A model generated the notes under the pieces. That model saw nothing but the letters and a program-made list of their open reading frames with translations, was not told where the DNA came from and made no database searches. A program made the position numbers and the translations under genes. A DNA stretch of 64,000 nt from a bacterium ADurb.Bin236 (GTDB lineage Bacteria > UBP15 > UBA6099), in contig MWCD01000003.1 in the NCBI GenBank assembly GCA_002069885.1, forward strand, positions 62,001-126,000. Reading direction: 5' to 3'. Shown here piece after piece: positions 24,492 to 33,195 of this stretch (position 1 is the stretch's first letter; each line of letters opens with the position of its first letter).

Positions 24492-25703
24492 ATGGCTACT
24501 AAAGTCCTCGAAGGCGTGAAGGTTATGGACTTGTCGCAGTTTCTCAGCGGGCCGCGCTGCTCTCAGCTTCTGGCGATGAAGGGCGCGGACGTTGTGAAAA
24601 TCGAGCCGCCGCAGGGCGAGACGATGCGCCTGCTCGCCGGGTTCATGCGCTCGGAGCGGATGCTGAGCGTGTTGCACCAGAACAAGCGCGGGGCCGCAAT
24701 CGACATGAAGAAGCCCCTCGGACTTGAAGCCGTGCGCAGGCTGGCCGACAAGGCTGACGTGCTCGTGGAGAACTTCGCGCCCGGCCTGATGAAAAAAATC
24801 GGCCTCGACTACGACAGCCTCAAGGCGTCCAACCCCCGGCTAGTTTACGTCTCCATCTCCGGCTTCGGGGCGACAGGCCCTCTGGCGGACAGGCTCGCGT
24901 TCGACATCGTATCTCAAGCCACCGCCGGGATAATGAGCGCGTACAAAATGGAAGACCGCACCCCGAAGGTTTACTTCGGCGACCTCGTGAGCGGGGCGTA
25001 CGCCGCCCTCGGCGCGGTAGAGGCGCTGTTCTGCCGCGAGCGAACGGGCGAGGGAATGTTCGTCGACATCTCGATGCAGGACGTCATGTACTTCCAGAAC
25101 TTCTCCGCGCTGAGCGAAAACGCGCTTTCCCCCGTCTTGGGAGACATCGAGAAGCTCATCGGGCGATCCATGAGCAACCTGCTCACGGACGACGACAACC
25201 CGCTCCCGTTCTGGTATAGCTATAAAGCAAAAGACGGGCATGTTGTGATAGTGGCGCTCACCGAGCGGCAGTGGGCGGACTTCATGCGCGCCATCGGCAG
25301 GCCGGACGCGCTGGCGGACAACCGGTTCAACAACTTCGTCGCGCGCATCAGGAACGCCGCCGGCGGCATAGCCATGATCGCTCCTTGGGTGGCCGAGCGT
25401 GGCGTCTCCGAGGTCGTTTCCATCCTTGAAAAGAGCGGCATCCCGTGCGCGCCCGTGCTCAATTTCCATCAGGTCAATGCTGATCCGCAACTTGCCGCGC
25501 GCGCCATGCATGCAGTCGCGACCGACCCCGTTCTGGGCGAGATTGCCGTGCCCGGCGACCCGGTGAAGCTGAGCGGATGCCCGCCGGACATTCATTCCGC
25601 CTGCCCGCGCCTCGGCGAACACACGGACGAGATTCTCCGCGACTGGCTCGGTTTGGGCGACGACGAGATCGCCGACCTGAGAAAAGCCCGCGCCATTATC
25701 TGA
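24492..25703 (+). CDS. CaiB/BaiF family (class III) CoA-transferase
   Basis: 403 aa. Moves CoA between carboxylic acids through an aspartyl intermediate. Family features: VKVMDLSQFLSGPRCSQLL at the N-terminus, GADVVKIEPPQGE, NKRGAAIDMKKPLG, DVLVENFAPGLMKKIGLDY, and the catalytic Asp in VYFGDLVSGAYAALGAV near residue 160. C-terminal GEHTDEILRDWLGLGDDEI is typical. GGGG lies 7 nt upstream of the ATG. The acids it uses cannot be read from sequence. Repeat element R2a begins at its stop codon. Confidence 0.9.
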   Translation: MATKVLEGVKVMDLSQFLSGPRCSQLLAMKGADVVKIEPPQGETMRLLAGFMRSERMLSVLHQNKRGAAIDMKKPLGLEAVRRLADKADVLVENFAPGLMKKIGLDYDSLKASNPRLVYVSISGFGATGPLADRLAFDIVSQATAGIMSAYKMEDRTPKVYFGDLVSGAYAALGAVEALFCRERTGEGMFVDISMQDVMYFQNFSALSENALSPVLGDIEKLIGRSMSNLLTDDDNPLPFWYSYKAKDGHVVIVALTERQWADFMRAIGRPDALADNRFNNFVARIRNAAGGIAMIAPWVAERGVSEVVSILEKSGIPCAPVLNFHQVNADPQLAARAMHAVATDPVLGEIAVPGDPVKLSGCPPDIHSACPRLGEHTDEILRDWLGLGDDEIADLRKARAII

Positions 25704-25889
25704 ACCCGGATTCGGCGATAGAGCCGACGAACCGGGGCGATTTTCATAGCGGCGAACTGCTTCGTTGCTGCCGCATTTTTTTGTTCATGAACCATGAGTT
25801 CTATTCACTGCAAAAATGCGCCTTGCGTTCCGCGTTTCATCCGCTCTGAAAAATCGCTCCCGAATCCTAATGACGGATTCGGGTTGAAA
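25703..25889 (+). repeat. Structured intergenic repeat R2, copy a
   Basis: About 187 bp nearly identical to the reverse complement of 50823-51011. The ends are inverted repeats (AACCCGGATTC at the left, GGATTCGGGTT at the right). Inside are at least three stems: TCGGC/GCCGA near the left end, GCGGC...GCCGC in the middle, and CCCGAATCC/GGATTCGGG at the right. The whole gap from 25704 to 26008 otherwise holds only the promoter at 25918-25947. It begins on the last base of the CoA-transferase stop. No coding potential is evident. Confidence 0.8.
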
Positions 25890-25917
25890 ACTTCCCGCGC
25901 CGCTCTCCGCGCGCGCG

Positions 25918-25947
25918 TTGAATATGGCGTCACCGTTGTGCTACAAT
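25918..25947 (+). promoter_or_regulatory. Promoter for the amidotransferase-homoserine kinase unit
   Basis: TTGAAT (25918-25923), an 18-bp spacer, and an extended -10 TGC-TACAAT (25939-25947), about 60 nt before the GTG start at 26009. Confidence 0.6.
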
Positions 25948-26008
25948 TCCATTCTTGCGGGAAGACGGGCGAAACTGCGGCCTTTCTCTTCCCGGTCCCG
26001 GAGCCGCG

Positions 26009-26689
26009 GTGAGCGAAAACTCGATTCTGATAGTTGACTGTCTCGAAGGCGCTCTCGCCGATTTCTACTATGAACGGATGGCGGCGTTCGCCCCCGAAGG
26101 CTGGAGCGCTCCGAGGCTCCGCGCGATGTCCGGCAAGTTCCCGGAAGACGTCCCGCGATGGCTCCGGGAGCAAGGCGCGCGCGCCGCGATTATCGGCGGC
26201 TCGCTCCATTCGCCTCTGGACTCCGACCTGTGGATTCGCGGGCTTGAGGAGTTCGTCCGAGGGTTCGCCGCGACCGGTTTGCCGGCTCTGGCGATATGCT
26301 TCGGACACGAGGTTCTGGCGTCCTCGCTCGGTGGCGCCCTTGCAAGACGCGACGAGCACACTGTCGCCTCGCGCGAAGTCCGCGTCTCCGCCCCGGACGA
26401 CCCGTTGTTCTACGGCCTCGGCCCGACGACGCGGCAGCTTGTCGCCCACGAGGTCATGGTCTCCGCGCCGCCGCCGGATTTCGACGTTATCGCTTCGACC
26501 GGCGACTGCCCGGTTCAGGCGATGAAGATGCGGGGAGCATCCGTGTACGGAGTTCAGTTTCATCCCGAAGTCGGGCCGGGAGTGGACGAGTTCGACCCGG
26601 ACTGGGCGGTCGTATCCGACGCCGACTTCGCCGCCGCGGAAGGCGCGGCGATAATGAAAAATTTTGCCGCCATAGTCGCGGGCGGCTGA
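26009..26689 (+). CDS. Class I glutamine amidotransferase-like protein
   Basis: 226 aa from a GTG at 26009 with GGAG 6 nt upstream; the same frame is open further upstream to 25955 but without a ribosome site. Stand-alone GATase1 domain similar to the GMP-synthase-like/YLR126C group: oxyanion region AIIGGSLHSPLDSDLWI, nucleophile Cys in LAICFGHEVLASSLGG near residue 95, and the His-Glu pair in SVYGVQFHPEVG near residue 180. It should hydrolyse glutamine or a gamma-glutamyl compound. It is 41 nt upstream of thrB, and a glutamine-synthetase-like ligase follows, so a gamma-glutamyl ligase/hydrolase pair is possible (inference). Confidence 0.82.
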   Translation: MSENSILIVDCLEGALADFYYERMAAFAPEGWSAPRLRAMSGKFPEDVPRWLREQGARAAIIGGSLHSPLDSDLWIRGLEEFVRGFAATGLPALAICFGHEVLASSLGGALARRDEHTVASREVRVSAPDDPLFYGLGPTTRQLVAHEVMVSAPPPDFDVIASTGDCPVQAMKMRGASVYGVQFHPEVGPGVDEFDPDWAVVSDADFAAAEGAAIMKNFAAIVAGG

Positions 26690-26730
26690 CGCCTGACCCG
26701 CGCGCCGCGCGGGCGGAGAGGATAGACATC

Positions 26731-27669
26731 ATGCAGACAGTGAGAGTTTACGCGCCAGCCTCGATAGGCAACATCGGCCCCGGATTCGACGTTCTCGGCT
26801 TGGCTGTTACCAACCTCGGCGACGTGGTGGAGGCGCGGCGGCGGCGCTCCCCCGGCGTTTCCATCATCGACATCAAAGGCGACGGCGGCAAGCTCCCGGT
26901 GGACCCGGCGAAAAACACCGCGTCCATCGCCGCCGCGAAAGTCCTCGAACGCCTCGGCGCAAAGGGCGGCATGAACATCGTCGTCGAAAAAGGCGTGCCC
27001 TTCCCCTCAGGCCTCGGCAGCAGCGCGGCCGGCGCGGTCGCGGGCGGCGTCGCCGCCAACTTGCTGTTCGGCGACAAACTCCCCAAGGACGAGCTGCTTC
27101 TGGCATGCACCGAGGCGGAAGCCGCCGTCAGCGGCGGATTTTTCGCCGACAACACCGCCGCCGCCGTGTTCGGGGGCTGCGTCGTCAGTTCATTCTCCGA
27201 CGGAAAGTTTAAGCTCGCCCGCCTCGGCGGAATCCCGGACGCCGCAATCATTCTGGCCACCCCGGAATTCCCGATGCCGACGAAAAAATCCCGAGCCGTC
27301 CTCCCGAAGACTGTTCCGATGAAGGATTTCGTCTCGAACATGGCGAACACCGCGCTCATTGTGGCCGCGTTCGCGAAAAAGGACGCGGCTCTTTTCGGAA
27401 GCTGCATAGACGACAGGATAGTGGAGCCGGCCCGCAGAAAACTGATACCCGGGTTCGACGAAGTGAAGGCCGCCGCGCTCGGCGCGGGCGCTCTCGGCTG
27501 CTCCATCAGCGGCGGGGGCGCGTCCATCTTCGCGGTCGCCCGCAAGGGTCAGCCTCTTGACCGCATCGGCGAGGCCATGAAGCGGGCATTTAAAAATAAT
27601 GGGCTGGAATCTAAAATACATATCTGCAACATAGACACAAGAGGAGCGCGCGCGATCGGCGGCAAGTGA
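26731..27669 (+). CDS. thrB: Homoserine kinase
   Basis: 312 aa from ATG 26731, with GGAGAGGA 9 nt upstream. A GHMP kinase phosphorylating homoserine on the route to threonine. YAPASIGNIGPGFDVLGLA at the N-terminus is the homoserine kinase signature, the ATP-loop is VPFPSGLGSSAAGAVAG near residue 90, and the third GHMP motif is GCSISGGGASIFA near 265. Threonine synthase, the next enzyme, is encoded 26 kb away at 52489. The stop overlaps the far upstream extension of the following ligase ORF but not its chosen start. Confidence 0.95.
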   Translation: MQTVRVYAPASIGNIGPGFDVLGLAVTNLGDVVEARRRRSPGVSIIDIKGDGGKLPVDPAKNTASIAAAKVLERLGAKGGMNIVVEKGVPFPSGLGSSAAGAVAGGVAANLLFGDKLPKDELLLACTEAEAAVSGGFFADNTAAAVFGGCVVSSFSDGKFKLARLGGIPDAAIILATPEFPMPTKKSRAVLPKTVPMKDFVSNMANTALIVAAFAKKDAALFGSCIDDRIVEPARRKLIPGFDEVKAAALGAGALGCSISGGGASIFAVARKGQPLDRIGEAMKRAFKNNGLESKIHICNIDTRGARAIGGK

Positions 27670-27719
27670 TTCTCCGTCCCGAAGGCGGCGCGCTAATAAA
27701 AAGGAAGGGGAACCCATCC

Positions 27720-29093
27720 ATGGCAGCGAAAGGCAGAATCGACCTGAAGGAACTCAAAAAGAGAGCGGCCGAGGGAGCCATCGAAACCGTTATCGTCTGC
27801 GGCATCGACATGCAGGGCCGGCTGTACGGCAAGAGAGTCACGGCTTCGTTCTTCTTGGAAAGCGCGGACGGCTCCACCAACACTTGCGCTTGCAACTTCG
27901 GCTGGGACATGGATCTCATTCTCATCCCCGGCCTCGAATTCACCGGCTGGCACACCGGCTATCAGGACATGAAGGCCGCGCCGGACTTCAGCACGCTACG
28001 CATTTACCCGTGGTTCGACAAGACCGCCATCGTCATCTGCGACTCGACATACGAAGACGGCTCGCTAGTCGAGATTGCCCCGCGCACCATGCTTCGCCGC
28101 CAGCACGAGGCCGCCGAAAAAATGGGCTTCACTCCCTTCATGGCCTCCGAACTCGAATTCTTCCTCTTCAAGGACTCCATCGATTCGGCCCGCGAAAAAG
28201 ATTACCGCGACGTAGAGCCGTTCTCGAAATATTACTCCGACTACTCCGTGTTCCGAGGCTCGATGGACGAGTGGCTCATAGGAGCGATGCGCAACAACCT
28301 CAACGAACTCGGCCTCGAAGTGGAAAGCTCCAAGGCCGAATGGGGGCGCGGGCAGGTCGAGCTTGCCATCAAATATTCCACCGCCCTCGAAGCCGGAGAC
28401 CGCCACATGCTCCTCAAACAGGGCATAAAGGAAATCGCCGCCCTCAACGGCGTCATGGCCACTTTCATGGCAAAACACAAGACAGACGACTCCGGTTCCG
28501 GCATGCACATTCATGTGAGCCTGTGGGACAAAGCCGCCAAGAAAAACATGTTCTGGAACCCCAAGAAAGAGCACAACATGTCAGACACCATGAGACACTT
28601 CCTCGGCGGCATGATGAGGCTCGCGCCCGACATGCAGTATTTCTACGCGCCCCTCATCAACTCGTACAAAAGATACGTGCCCGAATCGTTCGCGCCGTGG
28701 AACGTCGGCTGGGGCGGAGACAACCGCACGGTGACATTCCGCTACTGCGGGCACGGCAACGGGTTCCGCATCGAGAACCGCGTGCCCGGCTCGGACGCCT
28801 GCGGCCCGCTGGCGCTCGCCGCCTGCCTCGGCTCCGGACTCTACGGCGTCAAACACAAACTCGAACCCGTCGGCCCGTTCATCACCGGCGACTCCTACAA
28901 GGAAAAATCCCTGCCGCCTCTGGCCCGCACGCTCTCAGAGGCCGCGCGCAACTTGAACGCCAGCAAACCGGCCCGCGAAATCTTCGGCGACGGCGTCATC
29001 GACCACTACGTGAAAATCGCCCAGTGGGAAGTGGACAGGTTCAACGAATACGTCACTGACTGGGAGAGGCGCAGATACTTCGAGATGGCCTGA
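27720..29093 (+). CDS. Glutamine-synthetase-like ligase (gamma-glutamyl-amine type)
   Basis: 457 aa from ATG 27720 (AAGGAAGGGG upstream). The glutamine synthetase fold is clear: the metal site in FMASELEFFLF, EVESSKAEWGRGQVEL, DDSGSGMHIHVSLWD, SYKRYVPESFAPWNVGWGGD and the final RIENRVPGSDACGPLALAACL. The sequence differs from the type I GlnA at 33196 and resembles the PuuA/GlnA3-like subgroup that joins glutamate to amines other than ammonia. The substrate is unknown. It is followed by an SDR 111 nt later; a GC-rich hairpin (29106-29131) with no T-run lies between. Confidence 0.85.
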   Translation: MAAKGRIDLKELKKRAAEGAIETVIVCGIDMQGRLYGKRVTASFFLESADGSTNTCACNFGWDMDLILIPGLEFTGWHTGYQDMKAAPDFSTLRIYPWFDKTAIVICDSTYEDGSLVEIAPRTMLRRQHEAAEKMGFTPFMASELEFFLFKDSIDSAREKDYRDVEPFSKYYSDYSVFRGSMDEWLIGAMRNNLNELGLEVESSKAEWGRGQVELAIKYSTALEAGDRHMLLKQGIKEIAALNGVMATFMAKHKTDDSGSGMHIHVSLWDKAAKKNMFWNPKKEHNMSDTMRHFLGGMMRLAPDMQYFYAPLINSYKRYVPESFAPWNVGWGGDNRTVTFRYCGHGNGFRIENRVPGSDACGPLALAACLGSGLYGVKHKLEPVGPFITGDSYKEKSLPPLARTLSEAARNLNASKPAREIFGDGVIDHYVKIAQWEVDRFNEYVTDWERRRYFEMA

Positions 29094-29204
29094 GTCGGCG
29101 GTTGCGCGCCCCGCTCCCGAAGGGGGGCGCGAGACAATGGAAAAAAACGCGGCGCCTCGCGCGACCGCGACATCAACCGGCTGAAGCCGGCGGAGGATAT
29201 GGAA

Positions 29205-29969
29205 ATGAAAAGACTCAAAGGCAAAGTCGCTCTGATCACCGGAGCGGGCATGGGACAAGGCCGCGCGGCCGCTCAGGTTTTCGCCCGCGAAGGAGCTAAA
29301 ATCATCGTCGGCGACGTCGATGAAAAAGCCGGCAAGGAAACTGTCGCCCTCATAAAGAAAAGCGGCGGCGACGCCATCTTCAAACGCTGCGACGTCGGCA
29401 AGGAAGCAGACTGCGCCGCCATCGTCAAAGCCGGCGTGAAAGCTTTCGGCAAACTCAACGTCATATACAACAACGCGGGCGTTCTCTGGAAAGACAAAGA
29501 CGTCTCCCTCGTCAACATCGACATGGAAAACTGGAAACGAATCACGGACATCTGCCTCATGGGCGCGGTTTACACATGCAGGCACGGCATACCCGAAATG
29601 AAGAAAGCCGGAGGCGGCTCCATCATCAACATCGGCTCCATCTCCGCCCTCACCGGCTCATCCATCCCGCAGGACGCCTATAACGCCTCCAAGGGCGCTC
29701 TCATCATCCTCACAAAATCCATCGCCATCCAGTTCGCCAAAGACAAAATCCGTTGCAACATAATTCATCCCGGCATGGTCAACACGCCCATGCAACACAA
29801 ATACATGAAGAACGACGCGTGGCTCAAAGCCGTTCTCGACTGCATCCCGCTCGGCATATTCGGCGAGCCGGAAGACATCGCCAACGCCGCCCTCTTCCTC
29901 GCCAGCGACGAGTCGAAATTCATGACCGGAGCCGAGATGGTCGTCGACGGCGGCTTCATGGCCACCTGA
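29205..29969 (+). CDS. Short-chain dehydrogenase/reductase
   Basis: 254 aa from ATG 29205, 8 nt after GGAGG; an ATG at 29199 is only 2 nt from that site. Classical SDR: LITGAGMGQGRAAAQVFARE (cofactor loop), VIVGDVDEKAG ending in an Asp typical of NAD preference, NNAGVLWKDKDV, catalytic Ser in IGSISALTGS, then YNASKGA with Tyr and Lys, and CNIIHPGMVNTPM. Substrate not predictable. It is paired with the gamma-glutamyl-type ligase upstream and is cut off from glnA downstream by the type IIG restriction gene. Confidence 0.87.
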   Translation: MKRLKGKVALITGAGMGQGRAAAQVFAREGAKIIVGDVDEKAGKETVALIKKSGGDAIFKRCDVGKEADCAAIVKAGVKAFGKLNVIYNNAGVLWKDKDVSLVNIDMENWKRITDICLMGAVYTCRHGIPEMKKAGGGSIINIGSISALTGSSIPQDAYNASKGALIILTKSIAIQFAKDKIRCNIIHPGMVNTPMQHKYMKNDAWLKAVLDCIPLGIFGEPEDIANAALFLASDESKFMTGAEMVVDGGFMAT

Positions 29970-29981
29970 GCCGCGCGCGAT

Positions 29982-30009
29982 TTGACAAATGCGACGCGGC
30001 GCATATTAT
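29982..30009 (+). promoter_or_regulatory. Strong promoter predicting a leaderless type IIG R-M mRNA
   Basis: Perfect TTGACA (29982-29987), 16-bp spacer, TATTAT (30004-30009). Seven nt downstream of the -10 is the A of the ATG at 30016, so transcription is predicted to begin on the start codon. No ribosome site precedes this ATG. Confidence 0.7.
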
Positions 30010-30015
30010 TGCGTT

Positions 30016-33000
30016 ATGACGCCTGATAAAATCATTGAAATCGTCGAGCGCTTCGAGCGTAACATCGACGTTTACAGAAGCTCTTCATACAACGAGACCG
30101 AGTTGCGCGTCGAGTTCATCAATCCATTTTGGAAAGAGCTTGGATGGGACGTTGACAACGAGTCCGGCTACGCTCATATATATCGCGATGTCGTCCATGA
30201 AGAACCAATATCTTCCGGCGGCGGCTCAAAAGTTCCCGATTATTGTTTTCGCGTCGGCGGCATGAGAAAATTTTTTCTCGAAGCCAAACGACCCGGATTG
30301 AACATAAAAGAAGACGCCGCCGCCGCGCACCAACTGCGCCGCTATGCTTGGAGCAGCAAGCTGCCCATATCAATTTTGACCAATTTTGAAGAACTCTCCA
30401 TTTATGACGGTCGACTCCGCCCACATGCCTCAGATAAAGCGTCTAAAGCTAGAATCTCCTATTTCACCTATAAAGACTATGTGAGCAAATGGGATGATAT
30501 TGCCGGAGTGTTTGCGCGCGAGTCCGTTCTGAAAGGTTCATTCGACAAATACGCGGTCGCCGTTAACGGAAGGCGCGGCACATCCGAAGTGGATGCCGAG
30601 TTTCTTAGCGAAATTGAAGAATGGCGCGATCTTCTTGCCGATGAAATTGCTGCGCGCAATCCTGAATTGGGCGCGCGCGACCTGAATTATGCGGTACAAA
30701 CGACTATTGACCGAATTGTTTTTTTACGGATGTGCGAAGATAGAAATATAGAGTTGCACGGTCAATTGCAAGCTCTCTGCGCCGGACCTCGCATATATCC
30801 TAGACTTCTCGAAATCTTTGAGAAAGCCGATGATAAATTCAATTCGGGATTATTTCATTTTCGAATCGAACCCGGCAGACCCGGAGAGCCGGACAACCTG
30901 ACTCCGAAGCTGGACATTCGAGACGCTCCATTGAAACATATCATTTCTCGCCTTTACTATCCTGAATCGCCCTACGAGTTCGGAGTCATCCCTGCGGAAA
31001 TTCTCGGCAATGTTTATGAGCGATTCTTGGGAAAAGTGATTCGAATAGACGAAGGCAAGCAGCGAGCTATTGTTGAGGAAAAACCAGAAGTCCGCAAGGC
31101 TGGCGGCGTTTATTACACTCCTCAATATATCGTCAACCACATTGTCGCCAAGTCGCTCGGAAAGTTATGCGAACGAAAATCTCCGGCTGAAATCAGCAAG
31201 CTTCGCATACTTGATCCCGCATGCGGATCGGGATCATTCCTGTTGGGAGCATACCAGTTTCTTTTAGATTATCACCTGAAATGGTACCTTGAAAAAAAAG
31301 AGACAACCGGCAAGATTCCGTCTTCCCCATCAACCGCGACAAGAAAAAAAGCCGGCTCACGGCAGGCTATCTATGAAGCGAGAAAAAATGAATGGCGACT
31401 ATCGTCCTCGGAAAAAAAAAGGATTCTTCTTAACAACATCTATGGGGTGGACATAGACGCGCAAGCTGTCGAGGTGACGAAGCTTTCTCTTTTGTTGAAG
31501 GTTCTAGAAGACGAGAGTTTTGAGACTTTGCGCGCTCAGCTTGCTATGTGGCGAGAACGCGCATTGCCCGATCTTGCCGGCAACATCAAATGCGGCAATT
31601 CGCTGATCGGCCCAGATTTTTATTGCAACGGACAATTGAGCCTTTTCAACGAGGAAGAAATTTACCGCATTAATGTTTTTGATTGGAACGACCCGGTTTA
31701 TGGATTTGGCCGGATAATGAAATCGGGCGGCTTCGATTGCGTGATTGGCAATCCGCCTTATGTTCGCATTCAGGCAATGAAAGAATGGGCTCCGTTTGAG
31801 GTAGAGCATTATAAAAAAACCTACCGTTCAGCCGGTTCGGGAAACTTCGACATCTACGCGGTCTTTGTGGAAAAGGGACTGAGTCTGCTAAACCCCAAAG
31901 GACGATTAGGATACATACTTCCTCACAAGTTTTTCAATTCTCGATATGGCGCGCCTCTTCGCGGAATACTAGCCGATGGAAAGCACCTATCCGAGGTGAT
32001 TCATTTCGGAGATCAGCAAGTTTTCAACGGCTCAACCACCTACACCTGCCTGCTTTTTCTTGAAAAAACAGGAACATCGTCAATGAGATTTAACGTGGTC
32101 GACGACATAGTCGAATGGTCGGAAACAGGAAAGACGCGCAACGGGTTGATTCGCGCTGACAAAATATCGGACGCCGAGTGGAATTTCATAGTCGGCGATG
32201 GAAAACGGTTGTTTAATAAATTGAGCAAAATGCCTGTCAAGCTAGGCGATATCGCCAATATATTTGTCGGCACGCAAACCAGCGCAGACGACATATTCGT
32301 CCTCGAAAACTGCAAAGAACAAAAAAAGCATGTGTCGGGATTCTCAAGATCTCTAAATGAAAATGTTAAGATAGAACGGGATTTGACAAAACCATTCCTT
32401 TTCGGACGGCAGATCAGGAGGTATGACCCTCTTGTCACTGATTCGCGCTTGGTGTGTCCTTATGAAATCAACGAGACTGGTTGCCGCCTTTACTCTGAAC
32501 AGGAATTGACATCCGAATATCCCCTCGCTTGGGATTATCTGAAAAGAAACAAAAAGAATCTTCAAAAAAGAGAAAACGGGAAATTCAAAGGCAAACCGTG
32601 GCACGCTTTCGGCTATCCAAAAAGCATGCCCTTGTTTGACAAAACAAAAATCGTTGTTCCAGACTACAACGATGAGCCCTCTTTCACATTTGACACCTCC
32701 GCTTCTTTTTTCAAAACCGGCTATGGGATTATTTTAAAAGACGAATCATTATCGCCGTTGTATTTGCTGGGGCTTCTTAATTCAAAGCTTCTATTTCACC
32801 ATTTAAAATCCATCGGAACTTCTCTTCGCGGCGGTTACATCAGGTTCTGGACACAGTTCCTTGAGAAGCTTCCGGTGCGGCAAATCAATTTCAACAACGA
32901 TGAGGACAAAAAGGCTCACGACACGATAGTGTCGCTCGTCGAAACAATGCTCGACCTGCGAATAAAAATTATCAACTCAAAAACCCCGGACGAAACAATC

Positions 33001-33105
33001 CGAGTCGAACGCCTTGCGACAGCGACCGACAGCCGCATAGATTCTCTGGTTTTTAAGCTTTACGAAATTGCCGACGCCGACATCAGGATCATAGAAAAAG
33101 ACTGA
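30016..33105 (+). CDS. Type IIG restriction-modification enzyme (nuclease-methyltransferase fusion)
   Basis: 1029 aa from ATG 30016. N-terminal nuclease of the HsdR-like PD-(D/E)XK type: ETELRVEFINPFWKELGW, then D75 in VPDYCF and E89-x-K91 in FFLEAKRPG. A helical connector follows. The gamma-class adenine methyltransferase shows GGVYYTPQYIVNHIV, SAM motif I LDPACGSGSFLLGAYQF near residue 398, and catalytic NPPY in CVIGNPPYVRIQ near 578. The C-terminal 300 residues fit a TaqI/Eco57I-like specificity domain. Such enzymes cut and methylate from one polypeptide and need no partner; none is present. Its composition is poorer in G+C than its neighbours, which suggests transfer. A lone PglX-like methylase is less likely because of the nuclease domain. 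Confidence 0.88.
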   Translation: MTPDKIIEIVERFERNIDVYRSSSYNETELRVEFINPFWKELGWDVDNESGYAHIYRDVVHEEPISSGGGSKVPDYCFRVGGMRKFFLEAKRPGLNIKEDAAAAHQLRRYAWSSKLPISILTNFEELSIYDGRLRPHASDKASKARISYFTYKDYVSKWDDIAGVFARESVLKGSFDKYAVAVNGRRGTSEVDAEFLSEIEEWRDLLADEIAARNPELGARDLNYAVQTTIDRIVFLRMCEDRNIELHGQLQALCAGPRIYPRLLEIFEKADDKFNSGLFHFRIEPGRPGEPDNLTPKLDIRDAPLKHIISRLYYPESPYEFGVIPAEILGNVYERFLGKVIRIDEGKQRAIVEEKPEVRKAGGVYYTPQYIVNHIVAKSLGKLCERKSPAEISKLRILDPACGSGSFLLGAYQFLLDYHLKWYLEKKETTGKIPSSPSTATRKKAGSRQAIYEARKNEWRLSSSEKKRILLNNIYGVDIDAQAVEVTKLSLLLKVLEDESFETLRAQLAMWRERALPDLAGNIKCGNSLIGPDFYCNGQLSLFNEEEIYRINVFDWNDPVYGFGRIMKSGGFDCVIGNPPYVRIQAMKEWAPFEVEHYKKTYRSAGSGNFDIYAVFVEKGLSLLNPKGRLGYILPHKFFNSRYGAPLRGILADGKHLSEVIHFGDQQVFNGSTTYTCLLFLEKTGTSSMRFNVVDDIVEWSETGKTRNGLIRADKISDAEWNFIVGDGKRLFNKLSKMPVKLGDIANIFVGTQTSADDIFVLENCKEQKKHVSGFSRSLNENVKIERDLTKPFLFGRQIRRYDPLVTDSRLVCPYEINETGCRLYSEQELTSEYPLAWDYLKRNKKNLQKRENGKFKGKPWHAFGYPKSMPLFDKTKIVVPDYNDEPSFTFDTSASFFKTGYGIILKDESLSPLYLLGLLNSKLLFHHLKSIGTSLRGGYIRFWTQFLEKLPVRQINFNNDEDKKAHDTIVSLVETMLDLRIKIINSKTPDETIRVERLATATDSRIDSLVFKLYEIADADIRIIEKD

Positions 33106-33116
33106 CAGGACATTTA

Positions 33117-33173
33117 TTCACTTCGCGAAATGGCTTAGTATTATACAGTTCGGAATTCGTGATTAAGAATTCC
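33117..33173 (+). promoter_or_regulatory. glnA promoter region with inverted repeat GGAATTC-N8-GAATTCC
   Basis: TTCACT (33117-33122) and TATTAT (33139-33144) with a 16-bp spacer form a plausible promoter. Just downstream, at 33152-33158 and 33167-33173, perfect 7-bp arms GGAATTC and GAATTCC flank 8 bp. This falls in the predicted leader or start site, so it may be an operator or an RNA hairpin controlling glnA. Confidence 0.45.
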
Positions 33174-33195
33174 ATTTCATAAAAGGAGCAAGCCC

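Noticed and set aside
26296-26730. Long in-frame extension upstream of homoserine kinase
   Set aside because: It overlaps the amidotransferase gene in another frame, is Arg-rich as shadow frames are here, and lacks a ribosome site; the ATG at 26731 has one.
29106-29131. GC-rich perfect hairpin between the GS-like gene and the SDR
   Set aside because: No T-run follows, so I do not call it a terminator; the two genes may still be co-transcribed.
30016-33105. BREX or DISARM defence locus (PglX-like methylase)
   Set aside because: The protein has its own PD-(D/E)XK nuclease, and no pglZ, brxC, drmA or similar gene is adjacent.
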